Shown: positions 31,228 through 40,367, counted from the stretch's first letter. The stretch: DNA of 64,000 nt from JBDGYW01 sp964580055 (GCA_964580055.1 CAZOJI010000001.1:1-64000), one strand, 5' to 3'. Numbers and translations: made by a program. Notes: generated from the letters alone by a model not told the origin.

Positions 31228-31611
31228 TCAGCGGGCCTCCGGCAGCACTTGCCGATTTCTGGCAAGGTCTACGATATGCTCGTACCTGGCCGCTTCGGCC
31301 TCGAGTACGGAGCGGCCCCAATCCGTAATGCAATGAAACTTCCTGCGGGGATCTTCATCCTCGGCGGGTGGGGGCACTTCGCTCACCAAGCCGTCTCGCG
31401 CCATCTCCTTCAGCGATCGGTACAGGGTACCCGGGCCCAACCTGATGGTGCCCTCGGTGGTTCGCTCGACACTGTCGGCTATGCCGAGCCCGTGTTGAGG
31501 CTTCTCGAAGAGGGCGAGCAGGATGTGAAAGACTGCCGTTTTCAGAGGCAGCTGGGTTTGTTGATTGTGTGACGCCACGGCTCTTCTCTCCCTGAGCGGT
31601 GATTTATCCAT
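31228..31611 (-). CDS. PadR-family transcriptional regulator
   Basis: The 127-residue protein has a PadR winged helix: LPLKTAVFHILLALFEKPQH, YGI-type core (HGLGIADSVERTT), the recognition part IRLGPGTLYRSLKEMARDGL and the wing RRKFHCITDWGRSVLEAEAA. It sits directly upstream of the ADOP permease, the usual arrangement, and should control that gene and itself. Two perfect palindromes cover its start codon. ATG 31611 has no evident ribosome binding site, so the mRNA could be leaderless. Confidence 0.92.
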   Translation of the reverse strand: MDKSPLRERRAVASHNQQTQLPLKTAVFHILLALFEKPQHGLGIADSVERTTEGTIRLGPGTLYRSLKEMARDGLVSEVPPPAEDEDPRRKFHCITDWGRSVLEAEAARYEHIVDLARNRQVLPEAR

Positions 31612-31633
31612 TATGGATATATCCAAGTTGGAT
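31606..31633. promoter_or_regulatory. Double palindromic operator for PadR
   Basis: Two perfect 13-base palindromes lie 2 bases apart: ATCCAT-T-ATGGAT (31606-31618) and ATCCAA-G-TTGGAT (31621-31633). Their centres are 15 bases apart. The first covers the ATG of padR. They share the half-site ATCCA, as expected for a dimer-binding repressor acting on its own gene. Confidence 0.8.
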
Positions 31634-31773
31634 AGATGTGGCTGCCGGGTCAAGTGTTGGGCTTCGTGGGCATTGCGGGGTAGGTTGGGGCCGGGTTGGC
31701 CGGACAGTCTCACTGAGTTCGGTTGGGAGCGACGGTTCGGCTCCGGGACGAGCTGAGACTCGTCAACTCAAAG

Positions 31774-31805
31774 TGTGCAATTTTCACCGTCGTTTTTGTG
31801 CAATT
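31774..31805. repeat. Direct repeat TGTGCAATT in the region before the ISL3 remnant
   Basis: TGTGCAATT occurs at 31774-31782 and 31797-31805, 23 bases apart. Short tandem repeats of this kind mark ends of IS21-type elements, but no istA/istB coding was recognised around it, so the assignment is weak. The rest of 31634-32003 holds no recognisable gene. Confidence 0.3.
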
Positions 31806-32003
31806 CCAAACCGGTGTTGACAACCGTCGGGCCGGGCAGTGCTTCGCCGAGGTCGATTGCGTCGAGCAGGAGTTGGCGCGGTTGGGTATGCCGATCGTTG
31901 GGCTCTTGGGCGACTTCGCGGATGATCTCACCGCCGATTAACCAGGTGTTATCCAGATGGCGGCATTTTGAGACTCCTCGTTGGTTCGAGTACGTTGTCG
32001 TTC

Positions 32004-32441
32004 ATGGAAGTCAAAGTGATCCTGAATAAGTGCCATTCGATACGGCCGTTCGTCTATGGGGTCGCGCGCTTCGTCGGCGAGGAGATCCACGTTCAGGTTC
32101 GGGCCTACCTGCTCAAGGAATCCTTTGACGGTTTCTGGAGCTACAGCTCGCCCTACTGGGCCGGTTGGTACCTGGACAGGTGGTGCGTCCGGGCGATGCG
32201 CTCGCGTCTCGAGCCGATCAAGAAGTTCGTTGGGACGCTCAGGAACCACCGCGAGCTACTGCTCAACTGGTTCAGGGCCAAAAAGGAGATTTCCTGCGGC
32301 GTTGTAGAGGGACTCAACACGAACGTGAAACTGGCTGTCAGAAAGGCGCGTGGTTTCGAGAGCTATGATGTGGCGGGAACGGCGCTATACCACGAACTTG
32401 GCCGTCTTCCTGAACCGCAGTTCACCCACAGTTTCTGTTGA
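32004..32441 (+). mobile_element. ISL3-family transposase gene with in-frame internal deletion
   Basis: From ATG 32004 the frame encodes 145 residues. The first 35 (MEVKVILNKCHSIRPFVYG, ARFVGEEIHVQVRA) match the N-terminus of ISL3 transposases. The rest (LLKESFDGFWSYSSPYWAGW, LDRWCVRAMRSRLEPIKK, NWFRAKKEISCGVVEGLNTN, ending LGRLPEPQFTHSFC) match the C-terminal end of the DDE domain with its last catalytic Glu region (GVVEGLN). The zinc-binding motif and most of the catalytic domain, roughly 250-280 residues of a 400-plus-residue enzyme, are missing. The element cannot move by itself. No terminal inverted repeats were found by eye. Confidence 0.75.
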
Positions 32442-32522
32442 AGAGGCGAAATTCAATACGAAGATCGCACACTCCCCTGTTGGGAGTACGGGACGCGGGG
32501 GGAGAATTGGTGACGTTACGAC

Positions 32523-32837
32523 TCACTCTTTCAACAATGCCAGAATCGCCCCCAGAATAGTGAGTGTGCTGCCCGCCCAAAATACGAACATCCAACGGAT
32601 CAGCATGGTCTCGAGCGCTGCGAGCCCAGTCCGGAATTCAGTGCGCAACTCAGCTCGCAGCTCGGCCACACGCTGTTCAAGCTTGGCATCGAACCGCGCG
32701 TAGTTGAGTTCGTTCAACTCTCTGAGCTCTGACCTGTAGCCAGTATCGATCTGATTCAGGTAGCTCACCAGTTCGTCCGTCAGCTCGTGTCCGAACTTCT
32801 CGTAGAACTTCTCTGAGAACTTCACCGCTACCGGCAT
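32523..32837 (-). CDS. Small coiled-coil protein with C-terminal membrane anchor
   Basis: The 104-residue product has a charged helical region with heptad character (about 25-75: ELRELNELNYARFDAKLEQR, VAELRAELRTEF) and one C-terminal transmembrane segment (MFVFWAGSTLTILGAILALL). Such proteins occur widely as single genes and resemble DUF1640-like coiled-coil proteins in layout, but I do not assign a family. ATG 32837 follows AGGTGA. Confidence 0.65.
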   Translation of the reverse strand: MPVAVKFSEKFYEKFGHELTDELVSYLNQIDTGYRSELRELNELNYARFDAKLEQRVAELRAELRTEFRTGLAALETMLIRWMFVFWAGSTLTILGAILALLKE

Positions 32838-33242
32838 TTCACCTCGCATCGTTCATTGCCGGCAACAACTTAAACGTACGCTCGGCTGGGGTGATAAGCA
32901 AAATCATGCGACGCGGTCCGGAACCGCGCACACTCCGGCACCATCGATACTCGTTTGCGTCGCCGGCAGAGGCGGGACGGGGAGAGCGCAGTTCAGTAGC
33001 CTGCACGGGCTGGTGTGGATTGCTATAAGATGGCGGGTGTCCAGCGCTCAATGGAATCCGTTCACGCTATCATCTTTTGAGGTCAACAGGCTCTCCACCT
33101 CCGTTTAGCGCAACACAAAGAGTCAGTGTTCCACTACCCAGATAGAGTTCCTTCCCTACATTCACCACACCGACCTTTTGCCGGCTCACGAGTGTCCAAC
33201 ACGGGACACCCCGCCACTCAGGAGCAATTACGGAGGAACTGT
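32838..33242. other. Divergent region upstream of the reductive dehalogenase
   Basis: About 400 bases between the coiled-coil gene and rdhA. It should hold promoters for both. No FNR/CRP-like palindrome or clear -35/-10 pair was found, and no dehalogenase regulator gene (RdhK or MarR type) is next to it. Confidence 0.5.
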
Positions 33243-34580
33243 ATGAATGACGATGTGAAGCGGAGGGACTTTCTCGCGGCCTGCGCCGGTTTGGGGGGCC
33301 TCGCGGTGGGAGGCATGTCATCGAGCGTCGCCTTCCAGGCGATGGATGACATCGAGGTCGCCTCCGCTCGACCCTGGTGGGCCCAGCAGGTAGACGCCCC
33401 CGTGCTCGCCATCGATGACGACGTTTACTCCAGGTTCAACCAGCACAAGAACGTTTTGAACGCATACCGCGACTATGTGAGCGAAGATCGCGCCCGGGAG
33501 GTAGAAGAGAAGAAGGAGGCAATGCGGGCGGAAGTCGAGGCTGGATCGCTCCCGGGGTACAGGCGGGAGGACAACGCGCTGATGGCGGCTGGTTGGACGC
33601 TGCGCGGAACCGGTAACATGAATCGGGGACTGCGTTCGTGGACCGATATGGGCCGGCGACGCGGCCCGGTCACTCCTTGGGAGACCTCAGCGGAACATGC
33701 GGCGAATGTCGTCAAACGTGCCGCCTACTTCTTTGGGGCCGGCGATGTGGGGATAGCGCCGTTGGATCGGCGGCACGTGTTCTCCAGCAGCTACGGCGTG
33801 GACATTTACTTCGAGGACGTGGACGAGCCGTACGAGATCGAAAACGAGAAGGCCGTGATCCCCGAAAAGGTAAAATACGCCATCGCAATAGTGATGCGAA
33901 TGTCGCCCGACATGGCTGCGCTGGCACCTTCCCAGTTGTGCGACGCCACCACCTCGCTCGGCTACAGTCGACTGGAGTTCACCGTCGGTCATCTCGGTGC
34001 GTTCATTCGGAATCTTGGCTACACGGCGATACCCAGCGTCAACGGTACGGGCTCGAGCCCTCCATTCGCCGTCGACGCCGGCCTGGGAGAGATGGGGCGC
34101 ACCAACCGTTTCATCTCGCCGATATTCGGACCGGCGGTGCAGTTGGGTAAGGTGCTGACGGACCTGCCGATGGCTGTAGACAAGCCCATCGACTTTGGAC
34201 TCAAGGAGTTCTGCATGGCGTGCGGTCGCTGCGCCGAGACGTGTCCGTCCCAAGCGTTGTCGTACGATGAGGAACCAGGCTTCGCGGTGCGCGGTGAGTG
34301 GAATAACCCGGGGCACCAGAGTTGGTACGAAGACAGCGTGCGGTGCTTCGAGTTTTGGGAGGAGTCGAACAGCTACTGCAGCACCTGCATCATGGTGTGT
34401 CCCTGGGCCAAGAAGGACAAGACTGTGCTGCACGAGATCGTGAAGGCGTCCAGCGCCAAGATGCCCATGCTCGACCGGCTCCTCGCCAACATGGACGAGA
34501 GTTTCGGGTATGGGAATATGAAGGATCCGGACGCGTGGTGGCATCTGCATCTGAACGAGCACGGGATCGACTCATGGTGA
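33243..34580 (+). CDS. rdhA: Reductive dehalogenase catalytic subunit
   Basis: The protein (445 residues) starts with a twin-arginine-type signal (KRRDFLAACAGLGGLAVGG) and ends with the two 4Fe-4S motifs typical of RdhA. The first is C324-x2-C327-x2-C330-x3-C334-P. The second is C368-x10-C379-x2-C382-x3-C386-P, where the distant first cysteine is a family trait. Between lies the corrinoid-binding nitroreductase-like domain (KYAIAIVMRMSPDM, LGYTAIPSVNGTG, GLGEMGRTNRFISPIFGPAV). The enzyme removes halogen from organic compounds with cob(I)amide. A Tat signal points to a periplasmic, respiratory-type form rather than the signal-less catabolic type. GGAGGAACT precedes ATG 33243. The substrate cannot be told. 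Confidence 0.93.
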   Translation: MNDDVKRRDFLAACAGLGGLAVGGMSSSVAFQAMDDIEVASARPWWAQQVDAPVLAIDDDVYSRFNQHKNVLNAYRDYVSEDRAREVEEKKEAMRAEVEAGSLPGYRREDNALMAAGWTLRGTGNMNRGLRSWTDMGRRRGPVTPWETSAEHAANVVKRAAYFFGAGDVGIAPLDRRHVFSSSYGVDIYFEDVDEPYEIENEKAVIPEKVKYAIAIVMRMSPDMAALAPSQLCDATTSLGYSRLEFTVGHLGAFIRNLGYTAIPSVNGTGSSPPFAVDAGLGEMGRTNRFISPIFGPAVQLGKVLTDLPMAVDKPIDFGLKEFCMACGRCAETCPSQALSYDEEPGFAVRGEWNNPGHQSWYEDSVRCFEFWEESNSYCSTCIMVCPWAKKDKTVLHEIVKASSAKMPMLDRLLANMDESFGYGNMKDPDAWWHLHLNEHGIDSW

Positions 34581-34855
34581 GCCGTGTGGATGTGGGAGGG
34601 GCGGACAAGGAGAGCGGCTACCTGACGCTGCGAATTCGCAAGCGCCCTTGGTACGTGTGGGTGCTCAGGGCCGTGTGGGTGCTGTGGCTCCTCTTGTGGC
34701 TCGAGTTTGCGATCGGGTCGTGGCGGGAGCACGAGCCGCACGCATTCTCGATCGCCGTCAGGGTGTTGATCGTAAGCCTGCTGTTGGGGCTGGGACTCTA
34801 CTTCTGGAAGCTGCGAGAGGAGAAAGAGGGTAAGAGAGGGACGAAGACGCAGTAA
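34574..34855 (+). CDS. rdhB: Reductive dehalogenase membrane anchor, RdhB-like
   Basis: The 93-residue product has two transmembrane segments: YVWVLRAVWVLWLLLWLEFA and AFSIAVRVLIVSLLLGLGLY, followed by a charged tail. ATG 34574 lies inside the last codons of rdhA (7-base overlap), as is usual for rdhA-rdhB. Classical RdhB has three helices and an EXE loop motif; this one is different, so the role as anchor rests on position and topology. Confidence 0.7.
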   Translation: MVSRVDVGGADKESGYLTLRIRKRPWYVWVLRAVWVLWLLLWLEFAIGSWREHEPHAFSIAVRVLIVSLLLGLGLYFWKLREEKEGKRGTKTQ

Positions 34856-35246
34856 CGCGGACAGCCTTGCGGATTATACGTCTGCCAGTCCTCCAGACTT
34901 GGAAACTCGAGGGGCACCGACGAAGGCCAAGAAAAACCTCTGAGGCTAGTGCGGACCGAGGATCGGGTACATGTCCACAGCGGCCAACTCCCAGCCGGTT
35001 CAGTCTGTCTAGTATTTGGGGTGTGGTGGTGGGTATGGGCGATTCAACCGAATCCTCCCCGAGGGCTGCTTCGACGGCCTTTTTTGTGGTGATAATTGCG
35101 GCAACAAACGCCACAGTTTTTGACGTGTTTCCTTTCTGTTGATGCAATCCAGCCCAGTGGGTCCCGGGGATGGCTGGGGGGTGATTTCCAATTCGGAGAC
35201 TCCATGGCTCACGTGTTGAACGAAGACGTTCGGGAACGCACCAGCA
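34856..35246. other. Intergenic region after the dehalogenase operon
   Basis: About 390 bases between the convergent rdhB and lipoprotein genes. A run of T (CCTTTTTTGTGG near 35075) follows a G+C-rich stretch and may be a terminator, but no clean stem was found. No gene recognised. Confidence 0.4.
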
Positions 35247-35783
35247 TCAGCGAAATACGAGGCTCACGAGTCTCTCCGCTTTGATCGCTCCTAGGTTTTT
35301 GTCCAGGAGGAAAACGTCACTCTCCTCCATGTTCTCAACACAGGACGCAAGCAGGGAATCTCCGGCGACGTTGCCGCCGAGCACGACCTTCTCTACCGGG
35401 AACTCCGCTTTCCCACCAGTTGGAAACACAACAGTTAATACCTCTGATTCGTGCGTTTCGGCAGAATCCTGCCGGGGGTCCATATACCTTTGTTTCGCTG
35501 ACCGAAACAATAGCGTATTTTGGCTTTCCCGAGCAGTCATCAGCTTAACCATCTCGATTTTTCCCAATATCCCGCAAATATACAGGTCACGTTCAGCAAG
35601 GTCTGCGAGGTCGTTTGGTGCAGAGTCCGCTGAGACGAAGAATGAGTAATCCTCGGGGGGCACAGCGTCCGTAATTGCATTCTCGACTTTCGCAGAAACA
35701 CTTATCGCTATTTGATCCGAACCACACGCTACTGCCAGGAGCGAAATTATTAGCGCAGCCATCGATGCAACCAACCTGATCAT
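35247..35783 (-). CDS. Lipoprotein of unknown function
   Basis: The 178-residue product has a clear lipoprotein signal: MIRLVASMAALIISLLAVAC, with Cys at 20. The mature part is rich in acidic residues and has a central segment DLAERDLYICGILGKIEMVK. GGAGGT stands 7 bases before ATG 35783. I do not recognise a family. Confidence 0.75.
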   Translation of the reverse strand: MIRLVASMAALIISLLAVACGSDQIAISVSAKVENAITDAVPPEDYSFFVSADSAPNDLADLAERDLYICGILGKIEMVKLMTARESQNTLLFRSAKQRYMDPRQDSAETHESEVLTVVFPTGGKAEFPVEKVVLGGNVAGDSLLASCVENMEESDVFLLDKNLGAIKAERLVSLVFR

Positions 35784-36114
35784 TAGTGTAACCTCCGAAC
35801 GCCTTGAATCATTGCATGGACATATCCATTGTCTGGCCAACGGCCGCCGCTCCAACCCCGGCCGTCCAGCGGAACTGCCTCCGCAAGCGCCACCTGCCAC
35901 CCCAGAACTCACAACAACCGCCGACAATCCACCCAACCTACTCCGCAACTCCACGCTTAGCAACTGCTGCACGCCTCGATACACTCGCCCGAGACCACCA
36001 TCGCTAGACAGACAGACCGATTGAAATTCCAAGAGCAGCGTGTCCTCGACCCCATCGCAGCAGGAGCGAGTTCAACGCCAGATTTTGCCGCGGCTGCACG
36101 CGGCAAGAATCTCT

Positions 36115-36300
36115 ACTTCGTTAGGCGTCACTGTAGCAGGAGGCGAGAAGCTCACTGGGACCGGTTTCGCGGTCGGCACACCGGCTTACATGAGCTCCGA
36201 GCAAGTGTTTGCCGACTCCATACTGGATGGTCGGAGCGACGTACCGGCCCAGCCGCTTCGGGAAATGACGGGCGACGGTCTCCGACGATTTGTTCTCTAG
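36115..36300 (+). pseudogene. Fragment of a Ser/Thr protein kinase gene
   Basis: The frame reads GVTVAGGEKLTGTGFAVGTP followed by AYMSSEQ and LDGRSDV. These are subdomains VIII-IX of PknB-type bacterial kinases (activation loop GTPAYMSPEQ, then DGRSDVYALGCVLYEM); the last segment is degraded here to VPAQPLREM. No ATP-binding or catalytic loop is found upstream. About 500 bases around it (35784-36620) contain no other recognisable gene, so this is a relic of a larger kinase gene. Confidence 0.65.
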
Positions 36301-36620
36301 CCGGATGCGGTGCTGACCAATGTCGATCAAGATGTCCAACTGATATGCCCCCACCCACTGCTCACCGGCTACCTGCCATCCGCTCGAAGCGACCCTGGAT
36401 TCCCGCGATGAAGTGTGGTAGCTCCCTTGCATCAGGGAGGGCACCCTAAAGAGCATAGACGAACTGGATGTTTCCGGGTGCAATGAGCCTGGGCTATTGA
36501 CCCCCGGCCACGGAGCAGTATCGAACCACGCTGGCTCTGGTATGCCAATTGCGCCCCAACGGCAGCCGTTGCACGTTTTAGGATGTGAACAGCATGCATC
36601 ATCTGAAAGGCGGTAATGGA

Positions 36621-39449
36621 ATGTCAAGACTCACTCGTTCTCACTCTCAACGCGGTACCGTTCTAACGTCTGCGTGGGCTCGTCTCCAGGTCGCTGTCTG
36701 GGTTGTCGCCCTCGCTGTTGCCGCGGTAGTTCCAACCCAAGGCCAGATTACGACGCCTCTCGAGCACCTCGGCTTCAACATCGGCGACGACTATCATTTG
36801 GTCACCTACACGCAGTTCGAGTCGTACGTGCGCAAGCTCGCGGATGAGTCGCCCCGGTTGGTGTTGGAGGAAATCGGCCAGACCTCCGAGGGACGCACCC
36901 AACTCATGGCGATCATCACGTCTCCCGAGAATCACCGCAATCTCGCGCGGTACAAAGAGATCTCACGCCGATTGGCTCTCGCAGAAGGGCTCAGGGAGAG
37001 CGAAGCCCGCGCACTGGCCGAAGAGGGTAAGGCGGTCGTCTGGATCGACGGGGGGCTGCACGGTACCGAGATCGTCGCTACACACCAGCTGCCGGTGTTG
37101 ATCTACGAGATGGTGAGCCGGAACGATCCGGAGACCATGCGGTTTCTAGACGACGTGATTCTCCTTGCTCCGCATGCCAATCCCGACGGTATGGAGCTGG
37201 TATCCAGCTGGTACATGCGTCACGAGAACCCCGAAGATCGTACCACGAGTGGGCTGCCCAGGCTTTACCACAAGTACGTCGGGCACGACAACAACCGCGA
37301 CGGCTATATGAACAACCTGCCCGAGACGGAGAACATGAGTCGCGTCCTGTATCGCGAGTGGTTCCCGCAGATCATGTACAATCCGCATCAGACTGGGCCG
37401 GTGGGAACCGTCGTGTTCGTACCACCGTTCCGCGATCCCTTCAACTACAACATCGACCCTCTGGTCATCATGGGTATCGAGGGCGTCGGCACAGAGATGC
37501 ACATGCGGCTCATAGCCGAGGGTAAGGGTGGCTCGGTCATGCGATCGGGCGCCGGATTCTCCACCTGGTGGAACGGCGGCCAGAGGACCACTCCTTATTG
37601 GCACAACATGATCGGGCTGCTGACGGAGATAAACGGACACCCGACACCAATTGAGATTCCGTTCCTTCCCGATCGTCAGCTACCCCACAGCGACCTACCG
37701 CTTCCCGTCGAGCCCGGACCGTTCTCTTTCCAGGAGGCTATCGACTATTCGATCACAATCGATCGCGCCGTGGTCGACTATGCGTCGAGGAATCGCGACA
37801 AGCTGCTGTACAATATCTATCGCATGGGCAGGAACTCGATCGAACGCGGCAGCACCGATAGCTGGACCATCCATCCAGAGCGAATCGCTGCGGTCGAAGA
37901 AGCAGCGGGCGATGCGGGTGAAGAAGTGTCCACTGCCAGCGTCGCTGGCTACGGGGGCAGAGGTGTGCCGCTCAATCTGTACGACGAGGTGCTGCGAGAT
38001 CCCGCTCACCGTGACCCAAGGGGCTTCATTCTGCCCGCGGATCAAGCTGACTTCCCCACGGCTACCAAGTTCGTGAACACGCTCATCAAGAGCGGTGTTG
38101 CGATTCACCTAGCGACCGCGGACTTCACCGTGGCAGGCAAGACCTATCCGCGTGGGTCCTACGTGGTAAAAGCCGCACAGGCGTTCAGGCCGTTTGTGAT
38201 GGACATGTTCGAGCCGCAAGATCATCCCAACGACTTCGCTTACCCCGGCGGTCCTCCTATCGCCCCGTATGACGCTACCGGATGGACTCTGGCATACCAG
38301 ATGGGTGTTGAGTTCGACCGCATCCTCGACGGGTTCGACGGTCCGTTCCAAAAGATCGAAGGCTTTGCCGAGCCGCTGGCGGGTACCGTGTCGAATGCGC
38401 AGGGCGCACGCGGTTTTTTAATGAGCCACGATTATGTTGACGCCTTCGTGGTAATCAATCGTCTGATGGAAACCGGCGAAAATGTGTACTGGCTCACCGA
38501 GTCGGTGACCGTAGACGGCAACGAGTATCCGGCAGGTACGTTCTACATCCGCTCGAGGCGCGGGACCGAAGGACGCCTGGAGCAGATGGCGACCGAGCTG
38601 GGCGTCAGCTTCGATGGCGTCTCGTCCATGAGTCGCACCGCAGCGAAACAGCTGGATGACGTGCGAATCGGGTTGTGGGACGAGTACGGCGGGTCCATGC
38701 CGTCGGGTTGGACGCGGTGGCTGTTCGAGCAATTCGAATTCCCGTTCGAGGTCGTCTATCCGCCGAGGCTGGACCAAGGCAACCTGGATCGTGACTACGA
38801 CGTATTGGTGTTCCCGGCCGGAGCCATACCCGGGGTGAGCAACGAGGGCGGCGGCAGTCGCTACTCCAGCCGGCGAAACGATCCTGAGGATGTACCCGAG
38901 GAGTATCGCGACCGCATCGGCTCGGTAACGGCCGACGTCACCGTACCGCAGCTGCGTGAGTTTCTGGAGGACGGAGGCACGATCATAACGATCGGTACAT
39001 CCACCAACCTGGCCAGGCACCTCGGCCTACCGGTCGGCAATCATATGGTTGACGCGAGTGGCGCTCCGCTCTCGATGGAAGAGTACTTCATTCCGGGTTC
39101 GATTCTGGAGGCGCGTGTGGACAGTGCCAATCCGATCGCACACGGTATCGGCGAGCGAGTCGACATGATGTTCAACCGCAGCCCGGTGCTCAGGCTGGAA
39201 GCCGGGGCGGAGGCACAGGGCCTGCGCCGAGTGGCGTGGTACGATTCAGATGCGCCGCTCAGGAGCGGCTGGGCCTGGGGCCAAGAGCACATCAGGAACG
39301 GCCTCGCGGCAATAGAGGCGGATGTGGGTGGCGGCAAGCTGTATATGTTCGCGCCGGAGGTGCTGTACCGCGGCCAGCCACACAAGACCTTCAAATTTGT
39401 GTTCAACGGGATCTATCTGTCGACGGCGGAAGAGGAGAACGCGTCATAA
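36621..39449 (+). CDS. Secreted M14-family zinc carboxypeptidase
   Basis: The protein (942 residues) has a signal peptide (LQVAVWVVALAVAAVVPTQG) and an M14 catalytic domain (about 50-345). Zinc ligands H147 and E150 lie in DGGLHGTE and the third ligand H256 in NPHQTGP. HANPDG and GHDNNRDGYM are also present. The long C-terminal region (about 370-942) includes a glutamine-amidotransferase-like segment typical for this subfamily (GLWDEYGGSMPSGWTRWLFE, YDVLVFPAGAIPG, FLEDGGTIITIGTSTNLARH). The enzyme should cleave C-terminal residues or peptidoglycan peptides in the periplasm. It is the intact counterpart of the pseudogene at 2187-4212. ATG 36621 is chosen for the signal peptide. Confidence 0.92.
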   Translation: MSRLTRSHSQRGTVLTSAWARLQVAVWVVALAVAAVVPTQGQITTPLEHLGFNIGDDYHLVTYTQFESYVRKLADESPRLVLEEIGQTSEGRTQLMAIITSPENHRNLARYKEISRRLALAEGLRESEARALAEEGKAVVWIDGGLHGTEIVATHQLPVLIYEMVSRNDPETMRFLDDVILLAPHANPDGMELVSSWYMRHENPEDRTTSGLPRLYHKYVGHDNNRDGYMNNLPETENMSRVLYREWFPQIMYNPHQTGPVGTVVFVPPFRDPFNYNIDPLVIMGIEGVGTEMHMRLIAEGKGGSVMRSGAGFSTWWNGGQRTTPYWHNMIGLLTEINGHPTPIEIPFLPDRQLPHSDLPLPVEPGPFSFQEAIDYSITIDRAVVDYASRNRDKLLYNIYRMGRNSIERGSTDSWTIHPERIAAVEEAAGDAGEEVSTASVAGYGGRGVPLNLYDEVLRDPAHRDPRGFILPADQADFPTATKFVNTLIKSGVAIHLATADFTVAGKTYPRGSYVVKAAQAFRPFVMDMFEPQDHPNDFAYPGGPPIAPYDATGWTLAYQMGVEFDRILDGFDGPFQKIEGFAEPLAGTVSNAQGARGFLMSHDYVDAFVVINRLMETGENVYWLTESVTVDGNEYPAGTFYIRSRRGTEGRLEQMATELGVSFDGVSSMSRTAAKQLDDVRIGLWDEYGGSMPSGWTRWLFEQFEFPFEVVYPPRLDQGNLDRDYDVLVFPAGAIPGVSNEGGGSRYSSRRNDPEDVPEEYRDRIGSVTADVTVPQLREFLEDGGTIITIGTSTNLARHLGLPVGNHMVDASGAPLSMEEYFIPGSILEARVDSANPIAHGIGERVDMMFNRSPVLRLEAGAEAQGLRRVAWYDSDAPLRSGWAWGQEHIRNGLAAIEADVGGGKLYMFAPEVLYRGQPHKTFKFVFNGIYLSTAEEENAS

Positions 39450-39775
39450 ACGCTGGTTGGTGGCGGGGCCTTTCGGGGCCCCGCCGGTTAGCACGATAGG
39501 AATTTTGTTTAACCCCTCGCAAGTATGCACAGGGGTATTGGGGCTGTCCAGACTCACAACTGAGTTTTGCGACCCCCGGTTGGCCGCTCGAAGGATCGGA
39601 AGAGGAATGATTTCGTGTTACGGTTCAGTCGTTTTGGGGGTCAAGGAAGGGCTATCGGCACTGGCAAGCAACCCGGCGGTTCCCTGAGCGGCTCGACTTC
39701 GATGCGTCTCAGCAGGTTTGCCCAGCGTGGTAGCGCAGCGATTTCTGTCGGTTCACGGTTTGGTCCAGAACCTCT

Positions 39776-40050
39776 TCAGCCTCGGCCTGACTGTCGGGCA
39801 TCGGCTACGGGCTCGCTCAAACCAGGATATCGTGCCTCCCACGCGAATGCCGTCAGCACTATCGCTTCATCGACCCCGGGCGGAACTGAGAGCCCTTCCC
39901 TCATCAAGCCGGTGACCAACTCCGCCAGCTCGTGTGTGACGTTCTCCTTCGATGAACTCCATCCGGCATGATCACCAGCACATCGAGATCGCTGTCGGGC
40001 CCCAAGGTTTGTCGGGTCGCAGAGCCGAACAATATGATCCGCTGGCGCGC
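39776..40050 (-). pseudogene. MNT nucleotidyltransferase and HEPN remnants joined by deletion
   Basis: Reading from about 40050 downwards, ARQRIILFGSATRQTLGPDS and DLDVLVIMPDGVHRRRT is the core of a minimal nucleotidyltransferase (GS-x-A-R...D-x-D). Soon after, in another frame, ELAELVTGLMREGLSVPPGV and DEAIVLTAFAWEARYPGLSE PV resembles the C-terminal half of a HEPN protein (LTDYAVETRYPGDxEPV), ending at 39776. In intact systems MNT and HEPN are two separate or fused genes (antitoxin and toxin, or MNT-HEPN pair). The N-terminal HEPN helix with its RxxxxH motif is gone. The unit is non-functional. Confidence 0.6.
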
Positions 40051-40216
40051 GTGGTCGGCGATTCCGGTTTTCGCGCTGGCATACGTGATCTGGAACGTCG
40101 GCAGGCGTCGATGGGACAACGACACCGATCCGGCATCGGTTCCCTGGTACGCCCTATGCCACGGTGCGTGGGCGGTGCTGACGGCGTACGGGATGTGGTT
40201 GGTGGGGGTGGGGTAG
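40043..40216 (+). pseudogene. Possible C-terminal fragment of a membrane protein
   Basis: The plus-strand frame RWRAWSAIPVFALAYVIWNV, GRRRWDNDTDP, then WYALCHGAWAVLTAYGMWLV reads like two transmembrane helices of a ceramidase-like or similar membrane protein. It lacks an N-terminus and ribosome binding site and abuts the MNT remnant on the other strand. The remaining parts of 39450-40367 hold no gene I recognise. Confidence 0.3.
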
Positions 40217-40367
40217 GGAGATTGGCGCCTCTGATTGCATACATAGTCGACGACGCTTGCGCATACGCCCGGGTGGTCCATAGGTTGCGCTGACACGGAA
40301 GAACGGCAACATCAGAAGAAATCCGGCCCTGGTTGCATTTCGGGGCAACCCTGTAAGGAGAAAACCC

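Noticed and set aside
31710..31931. Possible IS21-type coding on the minus strand with TGTGCAATT repeats
   Set aside because: No IstA or IstB motif could be recognised; only the repeat is reported at low confidence.
36500..36570. tRNA-like string with TATCGAACCACGC and TGGCTCTGG
   Set aside because: No acceptor stem, anticodon arm or TTCGAAT loop could be folded from it.
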